This document shows, one piece after another, positions 7,396 through 16,143 of a DNA stretch of 56,210 nucleotides. How positions within the stretch are numbered: the first letter of the stretch is position 1; the number at the start of each line of letters is the position of its first letter. The translations under genes were made by a program, and so were the position numbers. The stretch comes from Deltaproteobacteria bacterium (lineage in GTDB: Bacteria; Bacillota; Desulfotomaculia; Desulfotomaculales; JAGUVT01). The notes below the pieces were generated by a model. That model had not been told where the DNA came from. It made no database searches and was given only the letters and a program-made list of their open reading frames with translations. The stretch covers positions 1 through 56,210 of the forward strand of contig JAGUVT010000075.1 of NCBI GenBank assembly GCA_020062745.1. The letters run 5' to 3'.

Positions 7396-8569
7396 ACCGC
7401 ACCCCTGCCCCGGTTAGTGAAACCGCTCTAAAAACGGCTTTCCCCCCAAACCTGTTCCGGATCAGATCACATGACTTTTCCATTCTTTTAAGTTTTTCTT
7501 TTTTACCAAACAGGGTCAGTTGATCCGCTTCCAGGGGAATCAAGCCGGCCAGCGCCACCCCCACCATGCGTACCGGCCAGTGCGGCGACCAGTGCTTCTC
7601 CAGCAGCTTCACCGCCGCCAGGTAAATATCCGGGGTCAGGTCGGTATATTCGCCCAGTGTCCGCATCCTGGACAGCCAGGTGAAGGCCGCATCCTTTAAG
7701 GTAAGGACCACAGTTTTTCCCACGCAGCCGTTGGACCTGACCCGCTGTCCTACCAGGTCCGCCAGTTCCAGGATAACCACTTTTATTTCTTCGCCCCGGT
7801 AGTCCCTGGGCAGGGTAATCTGCTGCCCGATGCTTTTCATTTTCGTCAGGGTATCCGGGTCGACGGGGCTGTGGTCTATGCCGTTGGCACAACAGCGGAG
7901 AACCTCTCCCATCACCCCGAAACGGCGCCTTAAAACATCCGCCGGAAAGTGAGCCAGGTCCCCGATAGTATGAATGTTAAACTTACGCAGGTGCTGTTCG
8001 TAGCGGGGACCTACGCCGAAAAGCCTTCTCACCGGCAGGGGCCACAGTTTTTCCGGCACGTCTTCATAATTAATCATTGTCAGGCCGTCCGGCTTTTGCA
8101 TTTCCGCCGCCGTCTTGGCTAAAAGTTTGTTGGGCCCTATGCCAATACTGCACCTGACGCCCACTTCCCGCCGGATGCGTTCTTTCAAGCGCAGGGCAAT
8201 GTCCGCCGGCGGGCCGAACAGCCCGCGGCAACCGGTAACATCAAGGAAAGCCTCATCAATGGAGAAAGGCTCCACCAGAGGAGTAAAATCACGCATTATC
8301 CGCAAGATTCTGGTAGAAAAATGAACGTAAAGGTGGTGCTGAGGTTTTATAAAAACACCCTCAGGGCAGAGGCCGTGCGCTTCACCCGCGGTCATCCCCG
8401 TTTTTACGCCTTTTACTTTGGCTTCGTAACTGGCGGCCAGAACCACGCCGTGACGTTTGGCGGGATCTCCGGCCACTATAACCGGCCTCCCCCGCAGGCC
8501 GGGTTCAAGGGACTGGTGAACGCTGGCAAAGAAAGCGTTCATATCGGCCAAAAGAATAGCCCGCTGCAT
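7385..8569 (-). CDS. dinB: DNA polymerase IV (Y family, translesion)
   Basis: A Y-family polymerase for lesion bypass. The catalytic acidic motifs are LLADMNAFFASV at the N-terminus and SIDEAFLDVTG near residue 105. A helix-hairpin-helix region and little finger follow. QLTLF near the C-terminus matches the sliding-clamp binding motif. The track starts at 8620, but that codon lies on the -10 element. ATG 8569 has GGGGAG at the right distance and gives a 394-residue protein with normal family length. A LexA box sits in its promoter, so it should be SOS-induced. Confidence 0.92.
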   Translation of the reverse strand: MQRAILLADMNAFFASVHQSLEPGLRGRPVIVAGDPAKRHGVVLAASYEAKVKGVKTGMTAGEAHGLCPEGVFIKPQHHLYVHFSTRILRIMRDFTPLVEPFSIDEAFLDVTGCRGLFGPPADIALRLKERIRREVGVRCSIGIGPNKLLAKTAAEMQKPDGLTMINYEDVPEKLWPLPVRRLFGVGPRYEQHLRKFNIHTIGDLAHFPADVLRRRFGVMGEVLRCCANGIDHSPVDPDTLTKMKSIGQQITLPRDYRGEEIKVVILELADLVGQRVRSNGCVGKTVVLTLKDAAFTWLSRMRTLGEYTDLTPDIYLAAVKLLEKHWSPHWPVRMVGVALAGLIPLEADQLTLFGKKEKLKRMEKSCDLIRNRFGGKAVFRAVSLTGAGVRYGR

Positions 8570-8605
8570 AGAAAAACAACTCCCCTTTCTCAGACTTGCC
8601 ATTTT

Positions 8606-8634
8606 ATTATAATCGAACACTTGTTCCTTTGCAA
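8606..8634 (-). promoter_or_regulatory. dinB promoter with LexA (SOS) box
   Basis: On the minus strand TTGCAA (8634-8629) and TATAAT (8611-8606) are 17 nt apart. The Gram-positive SOS box GAAC-ACTT-GTTC (8615-8626) lies exactly in the spacer, where bound LexA would block polymerase. Confidence 0.82.
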
Positions 8635-8723
8635 ATAGAACAAATCAATTCATTGCATTTTCCGGCTTTTCATCATGTATCCGCCGGTTTGCCCATAAGA
8701 TACTAACAGGGGTTGCATTACTC

Positions 8724-9662
8724 ATGAAGATAAAGCCGCGCGCCTTGCAAAAAGGGTCGACCATTGGAATTATAGCGCCGGCAGGGCCGGTTGACGATTT
8801 CCGGTCAGTTGAAAAAGGAATGAAAGTGCTGGAGAGCCTGGGGTTCAATGTGCTCCCGGGCCGTCATATCCTGAAGCGGGAAGGCTACCTGGCCGGAAGC
8901 GACGATGAGAGGCTGGCCGATCTCATGGATATGTTTACAGACCGGCAGGTTGAAGGGATCATGTGTTTGAGGGGCGGCTACGGCAGTATCAGGCTTTTGT
9001 CTAAAATCGGCTACCGTTTAATCAGTCAAAACCCCAAGATTTTTATGGGATACAGCGACATCACCGCCCTTTGCCTGGCCATCCGGCAAAAGTGCGGGCT
9101 GGTCACTTTTTCCGGGCCGATGGTGGCTGCCGATTTGGGCAGTTTTTTAAGCGCCTATACCCTCGGCTCTTTTATAAGAGCGGTAACGTGTCCGGTCCCG
9201 GCCGGCCTGATCAGCACCCCGCCCGGCGAACCGCCGGCAGTAACCATCACTCCCGGTAAGGCGCGCGGCGAATTGACAGGCGGCAACCTGTCGATGATCA
9301 CGGCCACCCTCGGTACTCCTTACGAAATTGAAACTAAAAATGTTCTTCTGGTTCTGGAAGAGGTAAATGAAGAGCCTTACCGCATCGACCGCATGTTGCA
9401 GCAGTTGCTGCTCGGTGGGAAGCTGACCGCGGCGGCAGGAATTGTTTTCGGCCGCTGTGTGAACTGCGAGGCGAAACAGGGCAATTCTCCCGCTTTGCTG
9501 GAGGTAATCCGGCAGAACCTGGGCGGGCTCGGCATACCGTGCTTTTACGGCTTTGCCACCGGCCATGCTGCCCATAAAGCCACCTGGCCGGTTGGCGTCG
9601 CCGGAAGGCTGGACGCCGACAAAGGTTTATTGTTCATCGAGGAAACGGCCACCCGTCCCTGA
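8724..9662 (+). CDS. LD-carboxypeptidase (peptidase S66 / LdcA-MccF family)
   Basis: A 312-residue serine peptidase that trims the terminal D-Ala from tetrapeptide stems during murein recycling. Some family members instead give immunity to microcin-C-like compounds. Visible family motifs are IAPAGPV at the N-terminus, GYSDIT carrying the nucleophile Ser, the EEVNEEPYRID region with the Glu, and GHAAHKATWPVG with the His. There is no signal peptide, so it is cytoplasmic. It is the only gene transcribed rightwards here and diverges from dinB. Its Shine-Dalgarno (AGGGG) is rather far from ATG 8724. Confidence 0.88.
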   Translation: MKIKPRALQKGSTIGIIAPAGPVDDFRSVEKGMKVLESLGFNVLPGRHILKREGYLAGSDDERLADLMDMFTDRQVEGIMCLRGGYGSIRLLSKIGYRLISQNPKIFMGYSDITALCLAIRQKCGLVTFSGPMVAADLGSFLSAYTLGSFIRAVTCPVPAGLISTPPGEPPAVTITPGKARGELTGGNLSMITATLGTPYEIETKNVLLVLEEVNEEPYRIDRMLQQLLLGGKLTAAAGIVFGRCVNCEAKQGNSPALLEVIRQNLGGLGIPCFYGFATGHAAHKATWPVGVAGRLDADKGLLFIEETATRP

Positions 9663-9694
9663 GCAAATGAAAACTAAAACCCCCCCCATCCCGT

Positions 9695-9779
9695 ACGTGT
9701 CAGAAGAACCGTCCCCTGTCACGTGGATGTCGCCGCTGCTGTGGGAAACAACAAACAGGAGAACCGTCCCTCTGTTTGT
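9695..9779. repeat. Two REP-like hairpins with shared loop GAACCGTCCC
   Basis: Hairpin 1 (9695-9724) pairs ACGTGTCAG with CTGTCACGT, with one mismatch. Hairpin 2 (9751-9779) pairs ACAAACAG with CTGTTTGT perfectly. The stems differ but both loops contain AGAACCGTCCC. This looks like a REP-type mobile palindrome. It lies between two convergent genes and may also stop transcription. Confidence 0.65.
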
Positions 9780-9786
9780 CCATCTG

Positions 9787-10437
9787 TTAGGCGCTGGATA
9801 TTTTTTTAACCAGGCTTTTTCCTTCCCTCATTTCCACCACGTAGACTGCATCCGCAGCTTCTGTGAGGTGCTGGTTGTGGGTAACCATCACCACCTGACG
9901 GCCGAACATGTCCGACAGGCTTTTTAAAAACCTGGCCACGTTCGGCGCAAATTCCTCGCTCACGTGCTTGGCCGGTTCATCCAGCAAAAGCGGCCCGGCC
10001 AGGGGAGGCCGGGAGGTCTGCAAAAGGGCCACCCTTAATGCCAGCGAAATCACATCCACCACGCCGCCGCCGCGGGCATCCTGCGGCCGGTTCTTAACTT
10101 CCACCCCGCCGTATTTGGAGACGACGTAAAATTCCGCATCCGGCTGCCCCCGCCGCTCCTGCACCTCCACTTTAAAAGAGATGTCTTCCCCAAAGGTAAA
10201 CTGCAAGGCGTTGGTGACCATATGCTCGATTTGGGCCCTTGCCTGTTCCCGGGCAAAGTCCGACGCTTCCTGCAACAAAAGGCGCGTCTGTTGCAAAAGG
10301 TCAATTTCGGCTACCAGTTCCCTGCGGCGCCGGATGGCCGACTCCCGTTCTTCCTGCAGCTTCTCTTCTTCCCACCGGCGTTTATGGTAGTAGTTTTCAA
10401 ACTTTTTTAAGGCCGGCTGCAGTTCTTCTATTTGCAC
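9787..10437 (-). CDS. Rad50-like ATPase, C-terminal half encoded separately
   Basis: 216 residues that form the C-terminal lobe of an SMC/Rad50-type ATPase. About 75 residues of coiled coil are followed by an ABC signature in the degenerate form ARGGGVVDVISLALR (SGGE is the usual core) and Walker B GPLLLDEPAKHVS, then the switch histidine in VMVTHNQHL. There is no Walker A, which is in the ORF at 10691-12145. GTG 10437 has its own GGGGAGG at 7 nt, so independent translation is likely. It is last in the nurA-herA-mre11 operon. The DEPAKHVS and signature style resembles phage recombination ATPases more than SbcC, which is an impression and not a search result. Confidence 0.8.
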   Translation of the reverse strand: MQIEELQPALKKFENYYHKRRWEEEKLQEERESAIRRRRELVAEIDLLQQTRLLLQEASDFAREQARAQIEHMVTNALQFTFGEDISFKVEVQERRGQPDAEFYVVSKYGGVEVKNRPQDARGGGVVDVISLALRVALLQTSRPPLAGPLLLDEPAKHVSEEFAPNVARFLKSLSDMFGRQVVMVTHNQHLTEAADAVYVVEMREGKSLVKKISSA

Positions 10438-10455
10438 GATAAAGCCTCCCCGGGC

Positions 10456-10707
10456 CTAATTCTTAATCAGATCCCATGGAATAAGCGCTTCTATCTCCCT
10501 GCTCAGCTTTTCAATCCGGTCCTGTAAATTTGCTATCTCCTCGTCCAGCCTGTCCGGGTCCACACCCAGTTCCCTGGCTTCAGCCAGGTACTGCTTTTCC
10601 TGTTTCGCCAGTTCCTCCAGGCGCGTTGCGGCCTGAATGCGCTTGTTTTTCGCCTTCTCCAGCCCGTCCTTCAGTTCCTTTATCTTTGCCTCATAATCCA
10701 TTGCCAC
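10456..10707 (-). CDS. Short coiled-coil protein between the two Rad50-like halves
   Basis: 83 residues, almost all charged heptad-type coiled coil with no ATPase motif. GTG 10707 has a strong AAAGGAGGT site and overlaps the upstream Rad50-like N-half by 17 bp in another frame. The position between the zinc-hook end of the N-half and the C-half suggests it supplies part of the descending coiled coil of a three-chain Rad50-like complex. The alternative is a remnant left by frameshifts, but the good ribosome binding sites argue against that. Confidence 0.72.
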   Translation of the reverse strand: MAMDYEAKIKELKDGLEKAKNKRIQAATRLEELAKQEKQYLAEARELGVDPDRLDEEIANLQDRIEKLSREIEALIPWDLIKN

Positions 10708-12145
10708 CCACGACCTCCTTTAGTATGCGCTCAATGGTTGACTGGTCGACTTCTCTAAAACAGGCCGGGCACCTTCCCAGTTTCTTCAAGGCAGCCCCGT
10801 ACTCCCGCGCCATGCCGGTGAGCAAAAGCTCGTTTTCACGGTAAAAATTCCGGCCCTTTTCCAGTCGCTGGCGGGTACTGAACAGATTATTGCGAATGCT
10901 TGCCAGCCTGTCCACTTTGCCCGGCAGGGCGGATAAAACTTCGATAACGGAGAAAGCCTTTTCGATGCCTCCGGTAGCAGCCAGAACAAACCGGCCGGCC
11001 GGTATTTCTTTCCTGACCGTACCCAGCTTGCAGTTTAAAAGTTCGGCCTTTTCCAGCTTCAAACGCAAACCGGCAAGTTCTTCCATTTTTGCGGCAGCCC
11101 GGCTCAAACAGTCTGTAGCCGCCACAATCCGGGTTTGTAACGTCCGCTCACCTGAGACAGCAACAGCTTTTTCCTGCAAGGCTGCGAGAGATCGGTAACG
11201 CTGATATTTTTTTTCTGCATCCGAGAGAAAATTACGCCCGTCATCTATCTTTCCGGTAAGTGCAATTTCATGGCGGTTCCGGCTGGCTTCCCTCCTGTTG
11301 ACGTCAAGCCGGTTTTTCAGGCCGGCCAGTTTTTCCGCTCTCCTGTATGCATATTCAAGGTCTGCGGCCATCTCTTCCGCCCGGGGCAATTGACGCAAAC
11401 TATCCAGACGGTCCCCGGCGATGCTTATTTCCGCCCTTGTTCCAGCCAGGTTCTGCCTTAATCTGGAGAGCACGGCGGCACGCTCCCGCATTTTTGATAT
11501 TTGCTCCGCCAAACTGCTGCAATGCAGCAACTTCACTTGCAGCGCCGGCAGGCCGGCAAACTCCTTTAATTTTTCATCCAGGGAAACCAGGTATTCTTCC
11601 AGGCGTTTTTCCTCCTGCTGCAGCCTGGTGATGTCACGCATGGCGGCCCGTACCGCGGCATCTACGATATGCACGCCGTGCAGCCTGCCGATTGCTTTAG
11701 CCTTGGTGGAACCCGGACCGGACAGCAGAAAGGGGCTATCCAGTTGCAGGGCAAAATTCAAGGAGACTTCCAGGCCGTCGTCCAGGCGCACCTTGCAGAT
11801 GCCGTGCAAACCGGTTACCTCCGCCGGGATGTCGGCGCCGAAGCCCTCGTAAACCTCCCGCCTGCCGTCCGGGCAAACTACCGCGTAGCAGTTTTTATTC
11901 CGGCCGCGCTCCCTTGTTACCTCCGTTCCGTCGTCGAAAACCGCCGTCACCCGGCACCCGGAAGCGCCCGCCCGGATAAAGTCGCTGCCTTTGGGCTCGT
12001 TTAAAAATAACCATCGCAGAGCACGGATAACAGCGCTTTTGCCCCGGTCCGATTCCCCGATAATTACCGTCAGGCCGGGACTTAAATCGATCTCGGTATA
12101 TTCGTGGGATTGAAAGTTTTCCAGGCGTATTTTGTTGACCAGCAT
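10691..12145 (-). CDS. Rad50-like ATPase, N-terminal half with zinc hook
   Basis: 484 residues. The N-terminal lobe has FQSHEYTEIDL and Walker A GESDRGKSA, followed by about 300 residues of coiled coil. Close to the C-terminus (residues 459-462) is a CPAC zinc hook, the motif by which Rad50 coils dimerise. Normal Rad50/SbcC continues past the hook with a returning coil and Walker B. Here the frame stops 22 residues after the hook, and the rest is in two following ORFs. The start directly abuts the mre11 stop. It is expected to form an Mre11-Rad50 type nuclease/ATPase with the gene upstream. Confidence 0.82.
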   Translation of the reverse strand: MLVNKIRLENFQSHEYTEIDLSPGLTVIIGESDRGKSAVIRALRWLFLNEPKGSDFIRAGASGCRVTAVFDDGTEVTRERGRNKNCYAVVCPDGRREVYEGFGADIPAEVTGLHGICKVRLDDGLEVSLNFALQLDSPFLLSGPGSTKAKAIGRLHGVHIVDAAVRAAMRDITRLQQEEKRLEEYLVSLDEKLKEFAGLPALQVKLLHCSSLAEQISKMRERAAVLSRLRQNLAGTRAEISIAGDRLDSLRQLPRAEEMAADLEYAYRRAEKLAGLKNRLDVNRREASRNRHEIALTGKIDDGRNFLSDAEKKYQRYRSLAALQEKAVAVSGERTLQTRIVAATDCLSRAAAKMEELAGLRLKLEKAELLNCKLGTVRKEIPAGRFVLAATGGIEKAFSVIEVLSALPGKVDRLASIRNNLFSTRQRLEKGRNFYRENELLLTGMAREYGAALKKLGRCPACFREVDQSTIERILKEVVGGNGL

Positions 12146-13123
12146 TTAAACACCCAGCTCCTCACGGGCCGCCGAAAGCCTTTTTAGCGCTTCCTCCCGC
12201 ACATGATTATCAAGGTTCTGGCGGTCGGCAATGGTCTGGATGATGTCTTCCAGACTGCTGCCCTGGTAGTCCCCGCTGGAGCGGACTTCCTGGATAAACT
12301 GGTGCAGCTTTTCCTCCTGGAAGGCCGTCTTGTTTAAGCGGGAGCGGTCCAGAACCTCCGCGCCGGGACGGGCCGATTTCAAAACAATATGCCGGCAAAC
12401 CGGCTTGCTTCCCGTAAAATCCAACAGTACCGCCTGCGGCCGGCGGTCCAGTTCCTGCACCAGGGCTGAGAGCCTGGCAATTGCGCCCGGGTTGACAAAC
12501 AGCCTGCCGTCATATTCAACGTCCCGGAATCCGAGGTGGGCATGACCGCCCAACGTGAAATCCGCCTGAGTATAAGGGGCGACATGTTCAACCAGAGTGT
12601 ATGCCGCCCCGGGATAGATTACTTTCCGGAGCAACATGCCGTGCACCATGTGTACGGCCACGTCACAATTTCTTTTTGCCACGCAGTAATCGGCACGCGC
12701 GTCCCGCCGGTCAATTTCATAATGAAAGTGCTGGCCGGTAAGCTGAAGGGTAACGTTCTTGTTTTTCAAGTATACCGGCTCGCCCGGTTTGAGCAGCCGG
12801 AGCAAACCAAGGCGGTCCAGAAAGCCGATCATGGTACGCTCCAGGGTGGCCGGATTATAAGCAAATAAATCGTGATTGCCGGCTATGGCATAAATCGGAA
12901 TCTGCATTTCCTGTAATATATCAGTAAAACCGGATACCACTGCCAGAGAAGGACTGGGCAGGTCAAAGACATCGCCGCCGTGCAGGAGATAATCAACCTC
13001 CAGTTCGGCTGCCAGTTCCACAATCTCCTGCAGCTTGGCTTTGAGCGCAGCCGGGAAGTCATCCATCCGGTTCCGGGGATTGTTGCCGCGCAGGTGCGTA
13101 TCGGTGATGTACAGCAGTTTCAA
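12146..13123 (-). CDS. Mre11/SbcD-like DNA nuclease
   Basis: A 325-residue calcineurin-like phosphoesterase. The metal-binding motifs are in order: DTHLRG, HGGDVFD, GNHD, VHGMLL and GGHAHLG, which covers the full Mre11 set. Mre11 cleaves DNA ends with 3'-5' exonuclease and endonuclease activity when joined to Rad50. It overlaps the herA stop by 4 bp and abuts the Rad50-like N-half, so the subunits are translationally linked. A short C-terminal helical region after the phosphoesterase domain could be the Rad50-binding part. Confidence 0.9.
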   Translation of the reverse strand: MKLLYITDTHLRGNNPRNRMDDFPAALKAKLQEIVELAAELEVDYLLHGGDVFDLPSPSLAVVSGFTDILQEMQIPIYAIAGNHDLFAYNPATLERTMIGFLDRLGLLRLLKPGEPVYLKNKNVTLQLTGQHFHYEIDRRDARADYCVAKRNCDVAVHMVHGMLLRKVIYPGAAYTLVEHVAPYTQADFTLGGHAHLGFRDVEYDGRLFVNPGAIARLSALVQELDRRPQAVLLDFTGSKPVCRHIVLKSARPGAEVLDRSRLNKTAFQEEKLHQFIQEVRSSGDYQGSSLEDIIQTIADRQNLDNHVREEALKRLSAAREELGV

Positions 13124-14991
13124 TGCTCGTCGCTCTTTTCTTTTAGAATATACTGTTCGCCGAACGGCGTCTTTTCCACCTGCAGCAAACCTTCCGCCGC
13201 CAGCATGCGCATTTTTTCCAGAATCTCATTGAAACTGATTTTAGCTCCAAGTTTCTCTTGGATTGCGGTCAAGTGCAGTTCGGCGTTAAAAGTTGGAAAG
13301 GGCAGGTGTTCTTTAATAACGCGCCGGAATTTATCATCGCCGGCCCGGGACTGCTCCACCAGTTCATCAAAAGGATTCTGGCTGTGCGGGCTGGCTGTTC
13401 TGGTACAGCGAATGCGCACCGGTATTGACCGGCCGGTAATGGCTGACGAGATGAAAGCGTTTCCGGAATTAAGGTAGGGCAGGCGGCCCGTTTCTTCCGG
13501 TCCGAGGTCAGTTTCATCCTTAATAACGGCTATATCCGCGGCCCGCACAGTGCGGAATATAAGCTTGGTATTGAGCTGGGCGTTAACCGTATCGTCCAAA
13601 AGAGCCGGCCGCTGCGAGGCTAAAATCAAATTTACCCCGTACTTGCGCCCTTCTTGCGCTATTTCCCGGATAATGCGCTTCGACGCCGGCTCCCGGTCTC
13701 CCCTCAGGGCAAAATTATGCGCTTCATCGGTAATAATCACAAACGGCGGGAACCACTCCTCCGGCGCCTGGTCCTGTCTTTTAACGGCATCCCGGTAGTT
13801 CCGGCGCTGGTGATACAGCCGGCGAAACAGATAAGCGGCATAAGTTTGCAAGAGCCTTACCGGGCCCCGTATTATTGCCAGCTTGCGCCCTAAAACCGCC
13901 TGTTCAACCGCCGCCGTACCGGCGGTAAACAAACCCTGTTCGGCCAGCGCGTTGAGACGCCAGGAAATCCCCCGCAAGGTGCCGGCGCCGCCCACCCGCG
14001 TCCCGTACCGTTCCGACAGGTCGCGGTAACGTTCAGCCTTCTGGGCTTCCAGCGGGTCCCTCCTGCCACCCGGTTCCGTTCTGGTCAGCCTGGGGTCTTC
14101 CATGGCGTTAATCAAATCTTTTACATTGTCGGAAAAAGACTGGAGCGAGTCCTTTCTTTTATGTATGGTAAAAACCGCGCCCGCCATGGCTTCCGACAGC
14201 GGCTCCCCCGTCCCGAGCAAAGCCACCAGTTCGGCGCTGGTAAGCTCCTCGAAATTTACCCCCACGTCCACACCAACCGTGAACACCCGGTACCGGTCCG
14301 GGCAATCCAGGTAATGTTGACCGGGCAGGCCGGGAAAAGGAACCGAAAAATCCATTTCATAATGGGGATCGAGGGCAATTCCGGGTATTTTTTTAATCAT
14401 TAATTCTTCCAGCAAAACCCGCAGCCCGAAGGACTTGCCGCTGCCGGAACCGCCGAAAACGCCGATGTGGGGGTACTGGTCCATGCTCCGGTAGTCGAAA
14501 ATAAACGGAACTCCCTCCTGGCTTGTAACACTTCCTCCGGGACTGCACAGGCACAAGACATCAGCCAGATCTTCCGGCAGTTCGTCCACGAGGTTTTCCG
14601 TCCCCCGGATTGTTCCCAGCACAAGCCCTTCCGCCGGGGAAACCCTGACCAGCAACTGGCTTACTTCTGAAAACGCCGGCCGGCGCACCTTCGACCCGAC
14701 CACCACCGGGGTGGAAATCTCCCCGATTACACGCGCCCTGGCCAGGTTCAGCTCCTCTTCCTGCACATTATACCCGACGGCTTGCAGTCCGGCCAGCACC
14801 TTTTCGTCAACCAGCCCGTTTCTTTCAGTAGTAAGCGGTATATACCGGTTGAATGACTGGGTGGCAACCACTTCCACCCGGGGGTTATGCCGCCCCTGGT
14901 CCTCCACAACCAGGATCTCATTGATTACAAACTTTCTCTCCCTGGAAGCAATATATAATTCCTGCTGGGTGGTAACACCAACAACCTGCAT
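13120..14991 (-). CDS. herA: HerA-type DNA translocase ATPase
   Basis: A 623-residue hexameric-type motor. The N-terminal ~125 residues look like the HAS beta-barrel, then Walker A GGSGSGKS (about 180-187), Walker B FVIITDEAHNFA, and the sensor/arginine region SQRPALLDDTVNAQLNTK follow. The C-terminus looks like a winged-helix segment. HerA moves along DNA and drives the NurA nuclease during end resection. It is well known in archaea and Thermus and less so in Firmicutes. It sits 14 bp after nurA and overlaps mre11 by 4 bp. Confidence 0.9.
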   Translation of the reverse strand: MQVVGVTTQQELYIASRERKFVINEILVVEDQGRHNPRVEVVATQSFNRYIPLTTERNGLVDEKVLAGLQAVGYNVQEEELNLARARVIGEISTPVVVGSKVRRPAFSEVSQLLVRVSPAEGLVLGTIRGTENLVDELPEDLADVLCLCSPGGSVTSQEGVPFIFDYRSMDQYPHIGVFGGSGSGKSFGLRVLLEELMIKKIPGIALDPHYEMDFSVPFPGLPGQHYLDCPDRYRVFTVGVDVGVNFEELTSAELVALLGTGEPLSEAMAGAVFTIHKRKDSLQSFSDNVKDLINAMEDPRLTRTEPGGRRDPLEAQKAERYRDLSERYGTRVGGAGTLRGISWRLNALAEQGLFTAGTAAVEQAVLGRKLAIIRGPVRLLQTYAAYLFRRLYHQRRNYRDAVKRQDQAPEEWFPPFVIITDEAHNFALRGDREPASKRIIREIAQEGRKYGVNLILASQRPALLDDTVNAQLNTKLIFRTVRAADIAVIKDETDLGPEETGRLPYLNSGNAFISSAITGRSIPVRIRCTRTASPHSQNPFDELVEQSRAGDDKFRRVIKEHLPFPTFNAELHLTAIQEKLGAKISFNEILEKMRMLAAEGLLQVEKTPFGEQYILKEKSDEH

Positions 14992-15005
14992 AATACTCCC
15001 CTGCC

Positions 15006-15983
15006 TTATAAGTCCCTCCGCAAGCGGTTCGCTGCAAAAAACCTTTCCCTTACCTCGACGTCCAGGTAAGCTTCCAGCAACAAATCCATCTCCCGGTCGC
15101 TTATCCTGGCTTCGGCATCGACGATGTCCAGCAGCAAAGGAACCCCTCTTCCTCCTGCCGGAGTAATGGTATAAAGGTAGTTCAGCACTCCTGAAGCGTA
15201 CCGGGCCTGTTCCTTGAAAAAATCGAAGGCGACGGCCTGCGGGTTGCGCGACAGGCGGGCAAAAGCCGTGTAAAACGCCGGCTTCTTAACGTAGCGTTCA
15301 AAATCAACCAGAAAGCATTCTCCGGGCTCCATCAGGCCTAAAAGCAATTCCCGGTCGAATACCGGGTTGCCGTAATGCGCCAGGTTTAGTTCCCGGCCCA
15401 GGCCGAAAGAGCCGGCCTCCTCAATCAAGCCGACGGAAAAGATCTCCTTTTCCAGCGCCAGTTGCCTGTACCGGCTCCATGCTTCCGGAGCATGGCGCTC
15501 ATAGCGAACAAATCCGCCGTCAAAAATTACCAGGCGGGGACTTTTGCGTACTACGGTTTCCATCGCCACCTGCAGTTCAAACGCTACCAGCTTGCGCTCT
15601 TTAACGATATTGACAGCCAGTTCGTTGTCCAGGTCCTGCTCACGGGACAAATCCGTCAGTTCACGGTAATGATGCGGTAAAAGGGGGGAAAATACCTCTG
15701 TTACCGCCGTTCTGTCTCCCCCGGTGGTTCTCGCCAGCGCCCGGAAAATACACAGGATATAAGGAAAAAGCGCGCCGAGATAATTTACCGAGCCGTCTAC
15801 CGCCGCCACTTCCCGGCCTCCGGCCCACTCCCGGGCTTCTTGCTGGCTGAAATGGCTCAACCGGCAAAACCTCCCCAGTTCCCTGGCCAGCCTCTCCCTG
15901 ATTTCCTCTTTAGCATAAATGCGCTTGCGCAAAGCCAGATTGATTGCTTTAAGCTCATCGGAGACAGGGTTACTCAACAGCAA
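15006..15983 (-). CDS. nurA: NurA-type nuclease
   Basis: 325 residues with the NurA RNase-H-like nuclease motifs: AAVDGSVNYLG for the first Asp, VIFDGGFVRYE, and the later LLLDIVDAE. It degrades single- and double-stranded DNA and partners with HerA. The TTG start at 15983 has AAAGGATGG at a good distance. It opens the operon nurA-herA-mre11-rad50 (three parts), the module used for DNA-end resection in archaea. In bacteria such genes may serve repair or antiphage roles. Confidence 0.85.
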   Translation of the reverse strand: MLLSNPVSDELKAINLALRKRIYAKEEIRERLARELGRFCRLSHFSQQEAREWAGGREVAAVDGSVNYLGALFPYILCIFRALARTTGGDRTAVTEVFSPLLPHHYRELTDLSREQDLDNELAVNIVKERKLVAFELQVAMETVVRKSPRLVIFDGGFVRYERHAPEAWSRYRQLALEKEIFSVGLIEEAGSFGLGRELNLAHYGNPVFDRELLLGLMEPGECFLVDFERYVKKPAFYTAFARLSRNPQAVAFDFFKEQARYASGVLNYLYTITPAGGRGVPLLLDIVDAEARISDREMDLLLEAYLDVEVRERFFAANRLRRDL

Positions 15984-16087
15984 ATGCAGTCCATCCTTTA
16001 AAAAACTGTTTATAAAGTTATTCCTCTTGAAAATTAAAAATCCTTCCCTATTATGTGGAAGTTAAAAAAGGGGCCGCCCGCAATGAC

Positions 16088-16114
16088 AAAAAAATGGTCC
16101 CACCAGGTGGGACC
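16088..16114 (-). terminator. Terminator after the SLH gene
   Basis: On the minus strand GGTCCCA and TGGGACC form a 7-bp stem around a 5-nt loop, followed by seven T residues. It ends the sigI-rsgI-SLH transcript upstream of nurA. Confidence 0.85.
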
Positions 16115-16143
16115 GTGCTGACACTTTATATGTGGTATTACTT

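Noticed and set aside
7503-7892. 129-codon minus-strand ORF
   Set aside because: An out-of-frame shadow of dinB with Arg/Gly/Pro-rich, low-complexity translation.
10456-12145. Frameshift error joining the Rad50-like pieces
   Set aside because: Each piece has its own strong Shine-Dalgarno and start codon at proper distance, so a split gene set is the simpler reading. It is kept as a testable alternative in the findings.
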